A stretch of 64,000 nucleotides of DNA from Chitinophagaceae bacterium (GCA_026415715.1 JAOAGO010000008.1:9895-73894); one strand, 5' to 3'; positions 1-8,979 are shown, counted from the first letter of the stretch. Numbers and translations: made by a program. The notes: generated by a model not told the origin, from the sequence alone.

Positions 1-183
1 ATCATAAAAGTATACAAAGGGGCTTTCAGCGCCCGCTTTTATCAGACACTGGCCTGGTTTGTGGGCGGAAATCTGAAGCAGGAATGGAATTTGAAAGAAA
101 GCAAACTGGACAGAGACATAGAAAATATCGTGAGAGAAATTGACGGCAGTTGGTATGCCAATCCTTACCGTGCGCTGAACTGA
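1..183 (+). CDS. C-terminal end of an unidentified protein (5' truncated by the window)
   Basis: Frame 1 is open for 60 codons from the first base and ends at TGA 181-183. The translated tail is rich in Trp, Tyr, Lys and Glu and looks like a real soluble protein end (it finishes ...WYANPYRALN). I do not recognise the family. It lies 68 bp upstream of bshB1 on the same strand and could share its transcript. That it is coding is likely but not certain, because only the tail is visible. Confidence 0.55.
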   Translation: MIKVYKGAFSARFYQTLAWFVGGNLKQEWNLKESKLDRDIENIVREIDGSWYANPYRALN

Positions 184-251
184 TTATCACTTTTTCGGAT
201 GACACGTACTTTCCTTTATTTTTACTTGTTAAATTCAGCGGAATTATATCT

Positions 252-986
252 ATGAAAATTGACATATTGGCTATTGGAGTACATCCGGATGATGTGGAAC
301 TTGGCTGTTCCGGCACATTGATTCGGGAAATTCAAAGTGGTAAAACGGCCGCCATTGCAGACCTCACCGAAGGCGAGCTGGGCACCCGGGGCACGGTTGA
401 AATCCGTTATCAGGAATCAGCCAAAGCAGCATCAGTTATGGGCATCACCCAAAGGGAAAATCTGAAAATGAAAGACGGTTTTTTTGAGCATAATGAAGAA
501 AATCTTCGGCGCATCATATCCGTTATCCGCCATTACCGGCCTGATATAATTCTGGCCAATGCGCTGGAAGACAGACACCCGGATCACGGAAGGGCAGGAA
601 AGTTAATTTCAGACGCCGCATTTTTATCGGGACTTTCAAAAATTGAAACCTTTCGCAACGGCATGAAACAGGAGAGATGGCGCCCTGCCTATGTATTACA
701 TTATATTCAGGACTGGTATCATGAGCCGGATTTTCTGATTGATATTTCAGAAGTGTTTGAACGGAAGATGGAAGCCATAAGAGCATTTGCTTCGCAGTTT
801 TATTCGGGGAAAGAAAATGACCCCGAGCCGCAGACTTATATTTCCAGACCGGATTTTCTGGAAAGTGTGGAAGCCAGGGCACGGATGCTCGGCAAAAAAA
901 TAGGAGTGAAATATGCGGAAGGATTTATTTCCGTAAAAAAAATCGGATTAAAATCTCTGGATGCTTTAATAAAAATTGAAACCTAA
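252..986 (+). CDS. bshB1: Bacillithiol biosynthesis deacetylase BshB1
   Basis: Predicted 244-aa zinc-dependent deacetylase of the LmbE/PIG-L family. It would remove the acetyl group from GlcNAc-malate, the second step of bacillithiol synthesis in the cytoplasm. The N-terminus carries the metal motif HPDD in GVHPDDVELGCSGT, the downstream metal His is in EDRHPDHGRAG, and the C-terminus has the family's GVKYAEGF segment. The frame is open upstream to 150, but the ATG at 252 puts the LDILAIG-like strand directly at the N-terminus as in the family and gives the usual length. No other bsh gene is in the window. Confidence 0.9.
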   Translation: MKIDILAIGVHPDDVELGCSGTLIREIQSGKTAAIADLTEGELGTRGTVEIRYQESAKAASVMGITQRENLKMKDGFFEHNEENLRRIISVIRHYRPDIILANALEDRHPDHGRAGKLISDAAFLSGLSKIETFRNGMKQERWRPAYVLHYIQDWYHEPDFLIDISEVFERKMEAIRAFASQFYSGKENDPEPQTYISRPDFLESVEARARMLGKKIGVKYAEGFISVKKIGLKSLDALIKIET

Positions 987-1101
987 ACCGATCGGCGTAT
1001 TATCACAGCCAGACTACTGGAAAAAGAGTTATGCGGTATTGATATTTTGCTGCAAACATAAACACCCCTAACTTGCACCGCTTTTTGGAACTTTTTTATC
1101 T

Positions 1102-2151
1102 ATGGCCGACCTCCAACATCACGACCCGAACAGTGTGGGCAATCCCGATTATAACATTTTTGGTTTACCTACATCAGAAGAAGATTCCCGGGTGATTATT
1201 CTGCCCGTACCCTGGGAAGTAACGGTGAGTTATGGCGCCGGAACGGCCCGTGCCCCCGAAGCTATTATGAAAGCCAGCGTCCAGGTAGATATTTTTGATC
1301 CAGACATGCCCGACGCCTGGAAACAAGGCTTCTTTATGCGAAATTCAGATAGAAAAATTCTGATGAAGAGTGATTATCTGCGCAAGGAAGCTGAATTATA
1401 TATAGACTATATCTCACGAGGTGAAGATGTGAACGCCAACCAGTTTATGTGTAAAACACTCAAGGAAGTTAATGAAGGAAGCGCTTTTCTGAACAAGTGG
1501 GTGTATGAACAAACAAAGGCTTTACTGGACAAAGGAAAATTAGTAGGCGTACTGGGCGGCGATCACAGTACACCGCTGGGTTTTTTTAAAGCAGTAGCTG
1601 AAAAACACGGACCGTACGGTATTTTACAAATTGACGCCCATTGCGATTTACGTGAAGCCTATGAAGGATTTATTTATTCGCATGCCAGCGTAATGTATAA
1701 TGCGCTTAAAGAAATACCCCAGCTTGAAAAACTGGTACAAGCCGGCATCCGCGACTACAGTCACAGCGAATGGGAATTTATACAGCAACATCCGGACAGG
1801 ATAAAAACTTTTTTTGACCGTAATATTCGCTACCGGATGTACGAAGGAGTAACATGGAAACAAATCGCCGAAGAAATTGTGAGCAGTTTGCCGCAAAAAG
1901 TTTATATCAGTTTTGATATTGACGGACTCGACCGCAAATTGTCTCCCTTTACGGGCACACCGGTACCGGGCGGCTTCGAACTGGAGCAGGTTTTCTATCT
2001 TTTTCATAAAATTCTCGACAGCGGAAGACAGATTATTGCTTTTGACCTGAATGAAGTGGGAACCGGCGGCGACACGGACTGGGATGCTAATGTTGGCGCC
2101 AGGACATTATTTAAACTATGCAACCTGCTAGTAACCAGCAATCCGTTATGA
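1102..2151 (+). CDS. Agmatinase/arginase-family ureohydrolase
   Basis: 349-aa member of the ureohydrolase (arginase/agmatinase/formimidoylglutamase) superfamily, enzymes that split a guanidino or formimino group using a Mn2+ pair. The metal-binding motifs are visible in order: GGDHS near residue 154, DAHCD near 178, and SFDIDGLD near 272. The long N-terminal region with VPWEVTVSYGAGTARAP is typical of the Bacteroidota 'agmatinase family' group. The substrate cannot be read from sequence; agmatine or another guanidino compound is inference. Its stop overlaps the start of the next gene (ATGA), so the two are probably translationally coupled. Confidence 0.85.
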   Translation: MADLQHHDPNSVGNPDYNIFGLPTSEEDSRVIILPVPWEVTVSYGAGTARAPEAIMKASVQVDIFDPDMPDAWKQGFFMRNSDRKILMKSDYLRKEAELYIDYISRGEDVNANQFMCKTLKEVNEGSAFLNKWVYEQTKALLDKGKLVGVLGGDHSTPLGFFKAVAEKHGPYGILQIDAHCDLREAYEGFIYSHASVMYNALKEIPQLEKLVQAGIRDYSHSEWEFIQQHPDRIKTFFDRNIRYRMYEGVTWKQIAEEIVSSLPQKVYISFDIDGLDRKLSPFTGTPVPGGFELEQVFYLFHKILDSGRQIIAFDLNEVGTGGDTDWDANVGARTLFKLCNLLVTSNPL

Positions 2152-2699
2152 CCGAATACATCCTGTACCCAAAGCATGAAAAAAAGAAATATTATCAATC
2201 ACTGGGCTGGTTTCTTATTCTGCAGATAAGCTTTTTCTTCATCTTCCGCGGAATCAATGCCGGGGACAGAATTACACTTTATGCATCCTTTGTTTTAGCC
2301 GGACTCCTGCTGGTTTTTTTATGGATACGAATATTCCTTCGCATCAGATTTATAAATCATCATCTCTTTTTTTTCCTGCTTTCTGTTTATGCATTCCTTT
2401 TTTCAGCTATTGAGTCGGGGCTTCTGATATTGCTTTTTTGGGGAATGCATTCTCTGGCCGTTCAATCACCGAAACTTAAATTTTCCCCGCAAGGCATATT
2501 TATTCTGTATGGCAGTGTTTTTTTAGGTAAAAAAATACAATGGAAAAATGTAGAACATGTAGTGCTCAAGGATAATCTTTTAACTATAGAAACAACAAAC
2601 AACCGCATCATTCAAATGGAAATTGCGGAGCAAAATAATTCAGTACCTGAATCTGATTTTAACGAATTTTGCAAAAGACGGATTGAGTCAACGCCCTGA
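2148..2699 (+). CDS. Small multi-pass membrane protein with a C-terminal soluble domain
   Basis: 183 aa. The start is the ATG in an ATGA overlap with the preceding ureohydrolase; an earlier in-frame ATG at 2118 would overlap it by 34 nt. About four hydrophobic segments (roughly residues 18-35, 44-62, 68-85 and 88-105) precede a soluble tail of alternating strands (SPQGIFILYGSVFLGKKI, WKNVEHVVLKDNLLTIE) that resembles the bacterial PH-like domain of small membrane proteins. No known function. It sits between the ureohydrolase and the radical SAM gene (8-bp gap), so it probably belongs to that operon. Confidence 0.7.
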   Translation: MTEYILYPKHEKKKYYQSLGWFLILQISFFFIFRGINAGDRITLYASFVLAGLLLVFLWIRIFLRIRFINHHLFFFLLSVYAFLFSAIESGLLILLFWGMHSLAVQSPKLKFSPQGIFILYGSVFLGKKIQWKNVEHVVLKDNLLTIETTNNRIIQMEIAEQNNSVPESDFNEFCKRRIESTP

Positions 2700-2707
2700 A
2701 TCTACGC

Positions 2708-3997
2708 ATGGAACAACCTTATTTACTATACTCGGACGGGAAAGGAAATATTTTTGAAGACAGAACGCTGTATGCCGCGGGCCGTTGCGGATGGGATGCC
2801 ATTCCCGTTCCCGAAAAAGACTGGATGGAATTACCCCGGGGCGGTAATTTATATGAATTGCCCGGACGAAGGGGTATCGGGCTGGATGTTCGCACGGGGG
2901 AGATGAGGCTTTGCGATAAAGGATGGGCGGTGGCAGCTTTTGTGCCCCCGGCTTATACCGGATTATACCTTTCTGCTTATGAAACAGAACCTCAAGCGCC
3001 TACCTTACCCTTGTTTTGCTACACCGCAGCCGGTTGGAGAAAAAACAAATTTTATGTTCCGGCCATTCGCATTGAAAAAGATATCCGGCAAGACTGTAAA
3101 GGGTATGACCCGGAAAAAATAAAAACCGGGGCCGAAACTCTGTTACAACTGTATCCGAAAAACAGGTTGGTAAAACATTTGATGAAAAACTGTGCGCTGA
3201 CTTACCATTGTCCGGCCGCAAGAAATTTCAGTTTAGGTCGTTGGGAATGTCCGGTACCGGTTTCGCCGGCCTGTAACGCCAACTGCGTAGGATGTATTTC
3301 GCTGCAGCCCGACGAGGAGCAGGTGGTTGCCTCTCATGACAGATTATCTTTTATTCCGTCTGTAGAAGAAATTGTGGAATTTACGGTTCCTCATTTGATG
3401 ACAGCTCCTTTTCCGATTATCAGTTTTGGTCAGGGGTGTGAAGGAGAGCCGCTGCTGGTGTGGGAAACCCTTCGCGATGCGATCCGAGAAATCCGGAAGC
3501 ATACTTCGCGGGGAAGCATCAATATTAATACAAACGGGTCAAAACCTGATGCAGTGGAAGAATTATGCAAGGCCGGACTGAACTCCATCCGGGTAAGCAT
3601 GAATTCAGCCCGACGTGAAATATACATGGCCTACTATCGCCCCAACAATTATGATTTTGAAGATGTCGTAGAAAGCCTCCGAGTGGTGCATCGGTATGGC
3701 GGGTGGACTTCCATAAACTATTTTGTGTTTCCGGGCATGACGGATTCGGAAGACGAATATGAAGCGCTTCGCCGGCTGATTCGCAAAACCGGCCTGAACA
3801 TGATACAATGGAGAAATTTCAACATAGATCCCGACTGGTATCTTGGAAAAATCGGTGTGTCCGATACCGGCGCTTATATGGGTATAAAACAACTCATGTC
3901 GCTCATCCGGAAGGAATTTCCTTCAGTACGCTTTGGTTATTTCAATCCACCAATGGAACGCATAAAAGGAAACTTTGAAAAAGATTTTGCACATTAA
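2708..3997 (+). CDS. Radical SAM protein of unknown function
   Basis: 429 aa. The 4Fe-4S/SAM-binding cysteines are clear in CNANCVGCISLQP (CX3CX2C, near residues 195-202), followed by the glycine-rich strand SFGQGCEGEPLL and the usual (beta/alpha) barrel features (NINTNGSKP, GLNSIRVSMNS). About 190 residues precede the cluster, an unusually long N-terminal part with extra cysteines (CDKGWAV, CKGYDPEK, CALTYHCPAARN). The reaction is unknown. It is 8 bp after the membrane protein gene and directly followed by the EamA transporter, suggesting one transcription unit. The family call is secure; any function is speculative. Confidence 0.85.
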   Translation: MEQPYLLYSDGKGNIFEDRTLYAAGRCGWDAIPVPEKDWMELPRGGNLYELPGRRGIGLDVRTGEMRLCDKGWAVAAFVPPAYTGLYLSAYETEPQAPTLPLFCYTAAGWRKNKFYVPAIRIEKDIRQDCKGYDPEKIKTGAETLLQLYPKNRLVKHLMKNCALTYHCPAARNFSLGRWECPVPVSPACNANCVGCISLQPDEEQVVASHDRLSFIPSVEEIVEFTVPHLMTAPFPIISFGQGCEGEPLLVWETLRDAIREIRKHTSRGSININTNGSKPDAVEELCKAGLNSIRVSMNSARREIYMAYYRPNNYDFEDVVESLRVVHRYGGWTSINYFVFPGMTDSEDEYEALRRLIRKTGLNMIQWRNFNIDPDWYLGKIGVSDTGAYMGIKQLMSLIRKEFPSVRFGYFNPPMERIKGNFEKDFAH

Positions 3998-3998
3998 G

Positions 3999-4910
3999 AT
4001 GAAAGCTTCGGAATCCGCTTCTCCGAAAAAAAAAGCATATCTGTTTGCCGTTCTGGCTACGTTAATCTGGTCGGGTAATTTTATTGTAGCCCGCAGCGTA
4101 ACTCATGAAATTCCACCTTTTACCTTAGCCTTTTATCGTTGGTTTTGTGCCAGCGTGTTATTGTTGCCTTTTACCAGAACCTATCTGGTGAAAAGTGAAT
4201 GGAAGATTTTTAAATCGGCGTTGTTATATTTTTTTATTACCGCTTTTACCGGTATCACGTTGTTTAATACGCTCATTTATGTTGCCGGATACCACACGTC
4301 GGCTATCAACATGGCCTTGCTGGGCACCTGTTCTTCGCCGGTATTTGCACTGATACTTGCCCGTATTTTTCTGAAAGAAAACATTACCGCTGCGCAGGTG
4401 GCCGGCATGCTGATTTCCATTACCGGCGTAATGATTTTATTGAGCCGTGGTTCGCTGAGTGCACTGACGGAATTTCGGTTTGGCCGCGGCGAACTTTGGA
4501 TCCTCGCAGCCGCTTTTTCCTTTGCCATATACAATACCTGTGTCAAAAAGAAACCCCTTGGCATGAAGCCGATAGCTTTTTTATGTATTGTTTTTTTTAC
4601 CGGCACTTTGCTGCTTCTTCCGTTTTATGTTTGGGAGTACAGCACGACGGGAGGAATTCGGGTTAACCTCAAAAATTTAAGCATTATATTTTATCTCGGG
4701 GCCGGCGCATCCGTGCTCTCTTTTTTTCTATGGAATAAATCCATTCAGATTCTCGGCGCGGCCAAAACGGCGCTGTTCGGAAATTTAATCCCCGTATTCA
4801 GCAGCATGGAAGCCATTCTGTTGCTGGGAGAAAAAATCAGTATTTATCATTTAATAAGTTTCGGCTTGGTGGTAACGGGATTACTGTTAGCCAACCGATT
4901 AAAGAAATAG
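3999..4910 (+). CDS. EamA-family (DMT superfamily) transporter
   Basis: 303 aa with ten predicted membrane segments arranged as two EamA repeats. The first opens with AVLATLIWSGNFIVARSVTHEIPPF and the second with ELWILAAAFSFAIYN. Proteins of this superfamily export or import small metabolites across the inner membrane; the substrate is not predictable. The ATG at 3999 lies one base after the stop of the radical SAM gene and fits an operon better than the upstream ATG at 3975, which overlaps it. Co-transcription with the ureohydrolase and radical SAM genes suggests a related small molecule, but that is inference. Confidence 0.85.
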   Translation: MKASESASPKKKAYLFAVLATLIWSGNFIVARSVTHEIPPFTLAFYRWFCASVLLLPFTRTYLVKSEWKIFKSALLYFFITAFTGITLFNTLIYVAGYHTSAINMALLGTCSSPVFALILARIFLKENITAAQVAGMLISITGVMILLSRGSLSALTEFRFGRGELWILAAAFSFAIYNTCVKKKPLGMKPIAFLCIVFFTGTLLLLPFYVWEYSTTGGIRVNLKNLSIIFYLGAGASVLSFFLWNKSIQILGAAKTALFGNLIPVFSSMEAILLLGEKISIYHLISFGLVVTGLLLANRLKK

Positions 4911-4970
4911 AAAAAATGCTGCAGGGGTTTACGAATTTTTAAAACATTTTTTCCTATTCAAGCAGCCATT

Positions 4971-4990
4971 AATATGCTGGTTTTTTTTAT
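4971..4990 (+). terminator. Weak candidate terminator after the EamA gene
   Basis: A short CAGC/GCTG hairpin is followed by a run of eight T on the plus strand, about 60 nt after the EamA stop. The stem is only 4 bp, so this is a weak call. Confidence 0.3.
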
Positions 4991-5003
4991 TAGAATTTCC
5001 TGA

Positions 5004-5011
5004 TATATTTG
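5004..5011 (+). promoter_or_regulatory. -7 promoter element for the interrupted lipoprotein gene
   Basis: TATATTTG matches the Bacteroidota -7 consensus TAnnTTTG and ends 26 nt before the ATG at 5038. A convincing -33 TTTG is not present at the expected spacing (TTTT is seen). It suggests that the original start of the gene was the ATG at 5038. Confidence 0.4.
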
Positions 5012-5037
5012 TATTTTCTCTGATGTAAATCTTTTTT

Positions 5038-5934
5038 ATGATACGTTTTATCTTTTTTGTGATGTTGATTGTTTAGGTACAGTCATGTCAGCGCGAAATT
5101 GATTTCGGAATCACAGAAACCGGAAGTAGCGGTAATTTCAGGGCCAAAATTAACGGTACGCAATGGACAGCCAAAACTGCATCAGCCAGTCGCACACAGG
5201 GTAGAATTTCAATAGCGGGAATCGGCGGTGACAGAAAAATAATGGGTTTTGTTTTGATTGATTCCGGTGCAAAACGGTATATACTTTCCAATGTATCCAA
5301 TCATATAGGATATTATCAGGATAGCGTTTTGTCCAACCCGGCTGGTTACGCTACCAATGCCGGCGCCTATCCGACCGAGGCCGGGGGAGAAGTAGTCATC
5401 ACCTCCATAGACACCGCAAGAAAAAGAATCAGCGGTACATTTTCGTTCAAAGCCTATCGCTCCTTCGACCCGAAACAGGTTACTATCACCGAAGGTGTAT
5501 TTACGGATATTTCATACAGTACAGGCGGAACGATGAATTCTTCGGATACCTTCAGAGTGAAAAAAGACGGGGTTTCGTGGTCAGTAAAAACATTATCAGC
5601 CACAACAAATCCACCCTTTCCGCCAATACCGGAATTGATAACCATCGAAACGGAAAATCCACAAAATCAAACTCTACACATATTATTTCCTAAAGCCATA
5701 GCTCCCGGAACCTACAACATCAGTTACCTTACGGATTATCATGCTCAGTTCATACCTGACCCGAATAATATGGACTTTCTTCAACTAGCAGAAACCGGAA
5801 CGCTTACCATTTTGTCAAAAAATCCGGCTACACGAAGAATACGCGGCACTTTCAGTTTTGAAACGAGGCAACTAACCAATCAAAGCGTAAAAACGAATTT
5901 TACCGAAGGGTATTTTTCTATGACCTATTACTAA
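5038..5934 (+). pseudogene. Lipoprotein gene interrupted by an in-frame TAG in the signal peptide
   Basis: Reading from ATG 5038 gives a lipoprotein signal peptide MIRFIFFVMLIV, then TAG at 5074-5076, then VQSC with the lipobox Cys at 5086-5088, and 282 further residues in the same frame to 5934. Without the TAG this would be a normal secreted lipoprotein of about 298 aa. The next in-frame ATG, at 5242, would lose the whole export signal and the first strand of the fold. The mature part is two similar beta-rich repeats, each starting with F-R-x-K-x-x-G-x-x-W and ending with a (R/K)RI(S/R)GTFSFE-like strand and TEGxF, resembling small Bacteroidota lipoproteins of the DUF6252 type (uncertain). 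Downstream codons look undamaged. A recent nonsense mutation, a sequencing error, or readthrough are all possible. Confidence 0.75.
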
Positions 5935-6006
5935 AATCTGAAACCGGGATAAGAAAGCAGAAGAATGAGGCGTGAGATGAATGGATTAATGTATTGTCAA
6001 TACCTG

Positions 6007-6034
6007 GTTTTTATTGAAAATTTTCAATAAAAAC
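6007..6034. terminator. Perfect 28-bp AT-rich palindrome between convergent genes
   Basis: The two halves match exactly over 14 bp with no loop (centre AAAATTTT, ends GTTTTTATT/AATAAAAAC). It lies between the convergent lipoprotein gene and the DUF2279 gene, where a bidirectional transcription end is expected. The run of T/A on both sides fits that role; a dyad protein-binding site is the alternative. Confidence 0.5.
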
Positions 6035-6076
6035 AATCTCAATCTGAAGCTGATTCCTAACCCGGGAATATTCACT

Positions 6077-7117
6077 TTAAAAATGTAATGCATTTAACTT
6101 AAATCTTCCGTTTGAAAATTCAAGTGAGGGAGCCGGAAATTTGAAGGCGCTGAGAACCGTTAAGGCAAAGTTGAGCGCTTTGCTTCGGGTTTTGATTTTA
6201 CTCAGGTCAATATCGGGTGCGAGATACCATTGTCGTATTCGTTTTATGTCGCGGCGGTCAAAGATGATGTTTCCGTTGGCATCTCGGGCTATGTTTTCTT
6301 CACCGCCAAACATACCGTCGGCACCATAGCCTACGGAAATGCAGAGCCAGTCGGGCAGCCGTTTGTTTTTAATCAACAAATTAAGGGGTGCGCTCACCCA
6401 GTACGTATGGGTATTGTAATCCTTAAACAGTCTTTCGTGAAAGGTGCTGCCAAACAGTTCTTTGCTTCGGTTTTGAAGCGACGGGTCTTTATAATTTCGT
6501 TTGTGAAAAGACCATTTAAGTTTTATTTTCTGATCGTCCCATACGTATTCCTGTGCGGCGAAAGTGCCAATGCCCAGTACGTTGGCTGCAAAATCGCTCC
6601 AGCTCCAGCCCCATTTGGCGCTGAAGCCGTCTAAAAACTCAATGGCTGTCTGAAATCCGAATGCCGATGCCGCGCTGATCCAGATTCTTTTCTTTTTTTC
6701 CATGCCGGCCCATCGCCACAATTCGTTGCCGGCCCTGCATTCAATCCATGTGCCGTACCAATGTCCCACTTTATCTATCTGCAACCATTCCCTGCTGTCA
6801 TTGAAAGCATGCAGCCCGGTTCGTTCGTAATTTTTATACCATGCCGTAGCCAGCGCTGCCATTACGCCGCCGTAGCCCGCCACATGCATGCCGGCTACCA
6901 GTTTTTTTCGGAACGATAGGCGACGAATATCCTGAGGCGGGGGATTTGCCGTGTCTTGCCCTGTGTGTGCGGAATAGGAAGGCGGTATCTGTATTTGATT
7001 TGAGCCGGATGAGGCAAGCGATGTGGAGGTAATAAAACCAATAAAGAAGATTAGCGGCAGGAACGATGAAGTGTGCGACGCAACAGGCGATGACAGATGT
7101 ACAGGCGATGACCCCAT
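6077..7117 (-). CDS. DUF2279-family predicted exported protein
   Basis: 346 aa. A hydrophobic export segment near residues 20-38 (FLPLIFFIGFITSTSLASS) is followed by a domain with the DUF2279 signature: IDKVGHWYGTWIECR, then ISAASAFGFQTAIEFLDGF and WGWSWSDFAANVLGIG. These glycine- and tryptophan-rich segments look like short membrane-embedded helices. The function of the family is unknown; it is widespread in Bacteroidota. The frame runs upstream to a TTG at 7144, but ATG 7117 is preferred because a TATATTTG promoter element lies just upstream of it. It is divergent from the phospho-sugar mutase gene. Confidence 0.75.
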   Translation of the reverse strand: MGSSPVHLSSPVASHTSSFLPLIFFIGFITSTSLASSGSNQIQIPPSYSAHTGQDTANPPPQDIRRLSFRKKLVAGMHVAGYGGVMAALATAWYKNYERTGLHAFNDSREWLQIDKVGHWYGTWIECRAGNELWRWAGMEKKKRIWISAASAFGFQTAIEFLDGFSAKWGWSWSDFAANVLGIGTFAAQEYVWDDQKIKLKWSFHKRNYKDPSLQNRSKELFGSTFHERLFKDYNTHTYWVSAPLNLLIKNKRLPDWLCISVGYGADGMFGGEENIARDANGNIIFDRRDIKRIRQWYLAPDIDLSKIKTRSKALNFALTVLSAFKFPAPSLEFSNGRFKLNALHF

Positions 7118-7127
7118 AATAATAAAA

Positions 7128-7135
7128 CAAATATA
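7128..7135 (-). promoter_or_regulatory. -7 promoter element for the DUF2279 gene
   Basis: On the minus strand this reads TATATTTG, a full match to TAnnTTTG, 10 nt before the ATG at 7117. It supports that ATG over the upstream TTG. No clear -33 element is seen. Confidence 0.45.
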
Positions 7136-7192
7136 CGGCTGCAAGCATGAACAGATAATGAAATTTTATCAATACCTTTCAGGCAAAAAAAT

Positions 7193-8914
7193 ATGGAGAA
7201 GTTTATTGCTGAAAAAATTCAGCAGTGGCTGCAGGGAAATGTTGATGAAGCCACCAAAGAAGAAATCAGAAGGTTGCAACTGGAAAATCCGGCCGAACTG
7301 GAAGATGCATTTTACCGGAATCTGGAATTCGGCACGGGCGGACTGCGCGGGATAATGGGGGCCGGCACGAACCGGATGAACAAATACACCGTGGGCATGG
7401 CCACGCAGGGATATGCCAACTATCTGAAGCAATGTTTCGAAAACCCATCGGTGGTGATTGCTTATGACAGCCGCAACAACAGCCGTTTTTTTGCGGAAAC
7501 GGCAGCTAAGGTATTTGCCGCCAACGGCATTAAAGCTTACCTGTTTGACGATATGCGGCCCACACCGGTGCTGTCGTTTGCCATTCGCTACCTGAAATGC
7601 CAGGGTGGGGTAGTGTGCACCGCATCGCATAACCCGAAGGAATACAACGGGTATAAAGCATACTGGGACGACGGTTCGCAGCTGGTGCCGCCTCACGATA
7701 AAAACGTGATTCGGGAAGTGGAAAACATTTCATCATTTGACGAAGTGAAATGGAGCGGCGGAGAAGAAAACATCATTCTCATAGGTGAGGTAGTAGATAA
7801 GGCCTATATTGAAATGGTAAAAAGCCTGAGCATTTATCCCGAAGTGATTTCAAAACACAGTGAACTGAAGATTGTTTATACACCGATTCACGGCACGGGC
7901 ATCAAACTGGTGCCCCGTGTGCTGGACGCTTTCGGATTCCGCAACGTGCACATCGTAAAAGAACAGGCAGAGCCTGACGGTAATTTTCCGACGGTGGTGT
8001 ATCCGAATCCCGAAGAAAGCGAAGCCATGAGCCTGGGACTGGAACTGGCCCGCTCGCTGGATGCGGATATTCTTTGCGGTACCGATCCCGATGCCGACCG
8101 GGTGGCTATCGGCGTGAAAGACAATAAAGGCGAATGGCGATTGCTGAACGGGAACCAAACGGCAGTGCTGGCTTTCAACTACATGATAGAAGCACGAAAA
8201 GCCAAAGGCCTGGCCCGGCCAAATGATATGGTGATTACAACTATAGTTACCACGCCCATGATCAGCCGGATGGCAAAAGCAAACGGAGTAGCCTGTTATC
8301 ATGTGCTGACGGGATTCAAGTGGATAGCCGAAATGATTCGCCAAAAAGAAGGAAAAGAAAATTACATCATCGGCGGAGAAGAAAGTTTCGGCCTGATGAT
8401 CGGCGATAAACTGAGAGACAAAGACGGTGTAAGCGCCGTGGCCATACTGTGCGAAATGGCGGCTTACGAAAAAGAAAAAGGACGAACACTGTACGAGAAA
8501 CTGATTGACCTGTATGTGCAATACGGATTTTTCAGGGAACACCTCATTTCCATTACCAAAAAGGGAATGGACGGACAGCGACAGATAGCCGACATGATGG
8601 AGCAGTATCGCAACCATCCGCCACGGCAGATTGCCGGCATTTCCGTAACTCAATTGCTGGATTTTGAAAAACAATTTGGACAGAATCTGAAAACGGGAGA
8701 GCAATGGAAAATTGAGTTGCCCAAATCCAACGTGCTGCAGTTTATACTGGAAGACGGAAGCGTAATTTCGGCAAGACCCAGCGGCACCGAACCCAAGATA
8801 AAATTTTATTTCAGCGTGAATGCACCGCTGCCCGACGCTTCCCGATTTGATGAAGTGCAATCGGCGCTGGATGAGAAAATCAGAAACATCATCAGCGATA
8901 TGAAGCTGAAGTAA
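7193..8914 (+). CDS. Phospho-sugar mutase (phosphoglucomutase/phosphomannomutase)
   Basis: 573-aa alpha-D-phosphohexomutase that interconverts hexose 1- and 6-phosphates in the cytoplasm. All four family loops are present: the phosphoserine loop TASHNPKEYNGYK (Ser near residue 145), the Mg2+ loop GTDPDADRVA, the sugar-specificity loop GGEESFG and the phosphate-binding loop RPSGTEPKIKFY. The length and the NKYTVGMATQG segment match the PgcA/PGM2-like long form typical of Bacteroidota and Firmicutes. Substrate preference (glucose or mannose) is not decided by sequence. ATG 7193 leaves 75 nt between this gene and the divergent DUF2279 start. Confidence 0.92.
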   Translation: MEKFIAEKIQQWLQGNVDEATKEEIRRLQLENPAELEDAFYRNLEFGTGGLRGIMGAGTNRMNKYTVGMATQGYANYLKQCFENPSVVIAYDSRNNSRFFAETAAKVFAANGIKAYLFDDMRPTPVLSFAIRYLKCQGGVVCTASHNPKEYNGYKAYWDDGSQLVPPHDKNVIREVENISSFDEVKWSGGEENIILIGEVVDKAYIEMVKSLSIYPEVISKHSELKIVYTPIHGTGIKLVPRVLDAFGFRNVHIVKEQAEPDGNFPTVVYPNPEESEAMSLGLELARSLDADILCGTDPDADRVAIGVKDNKGEWRLLNGNQTAVLAFNYMIEARKAKGLARPNDMVITTIVTTPMISRMAKANGVACYHVLTGFKWIAEMIRQKEGKENYIIGGEESFGLMIGDKLRDKDGVSAVAILCEMAAYEKEKGRTLYEKLIDLYVQYGFFREHLISITKKGMDGQRQIADMMEQYRNHPPRQIAGISVTQLLDFEKQFGQNLKTGEQWKIELPKSNVLQFILEDGSVISARPSGTEPKIKFYFSVNAPLPDASRFDEVQSALDEKIRNIISDMKLK

Positions 8915-8920
8915 TTTATT

Positions 8921-8952
8921 CCCTGACTCCGGGGCAGGGGGGTGAGGTGAAA
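8921..8952. repeat. GC-rich repeat, left copy, before the DUF559 gene
   Basis: The 22-nt stretch at 8931-8952 (a G-rich run, then GGTGAGGTGAAA) recurs exactly at 9455-9476, and its core GGGGGGTGAGG appears inverted at 9379-9389 just after the DUF559 stop. The DUF559 gene is therefore bracketed by inverted copies. Base composition here differs sharply from the surrounding AT-rich spacers. Confidence 0.7.
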
Positions 8953-8979
8953 TTTACAATCATGTCATAATTTTCAATC

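Noticed and set aside
7850-8860. 336-residue open frame on the minus strand
   Set aside because: It lies wholly inside the phospho-sugar mutase gene, whose motifs are unmistakable; the antisense product is His/Phe/Cys-rich and matches no family.
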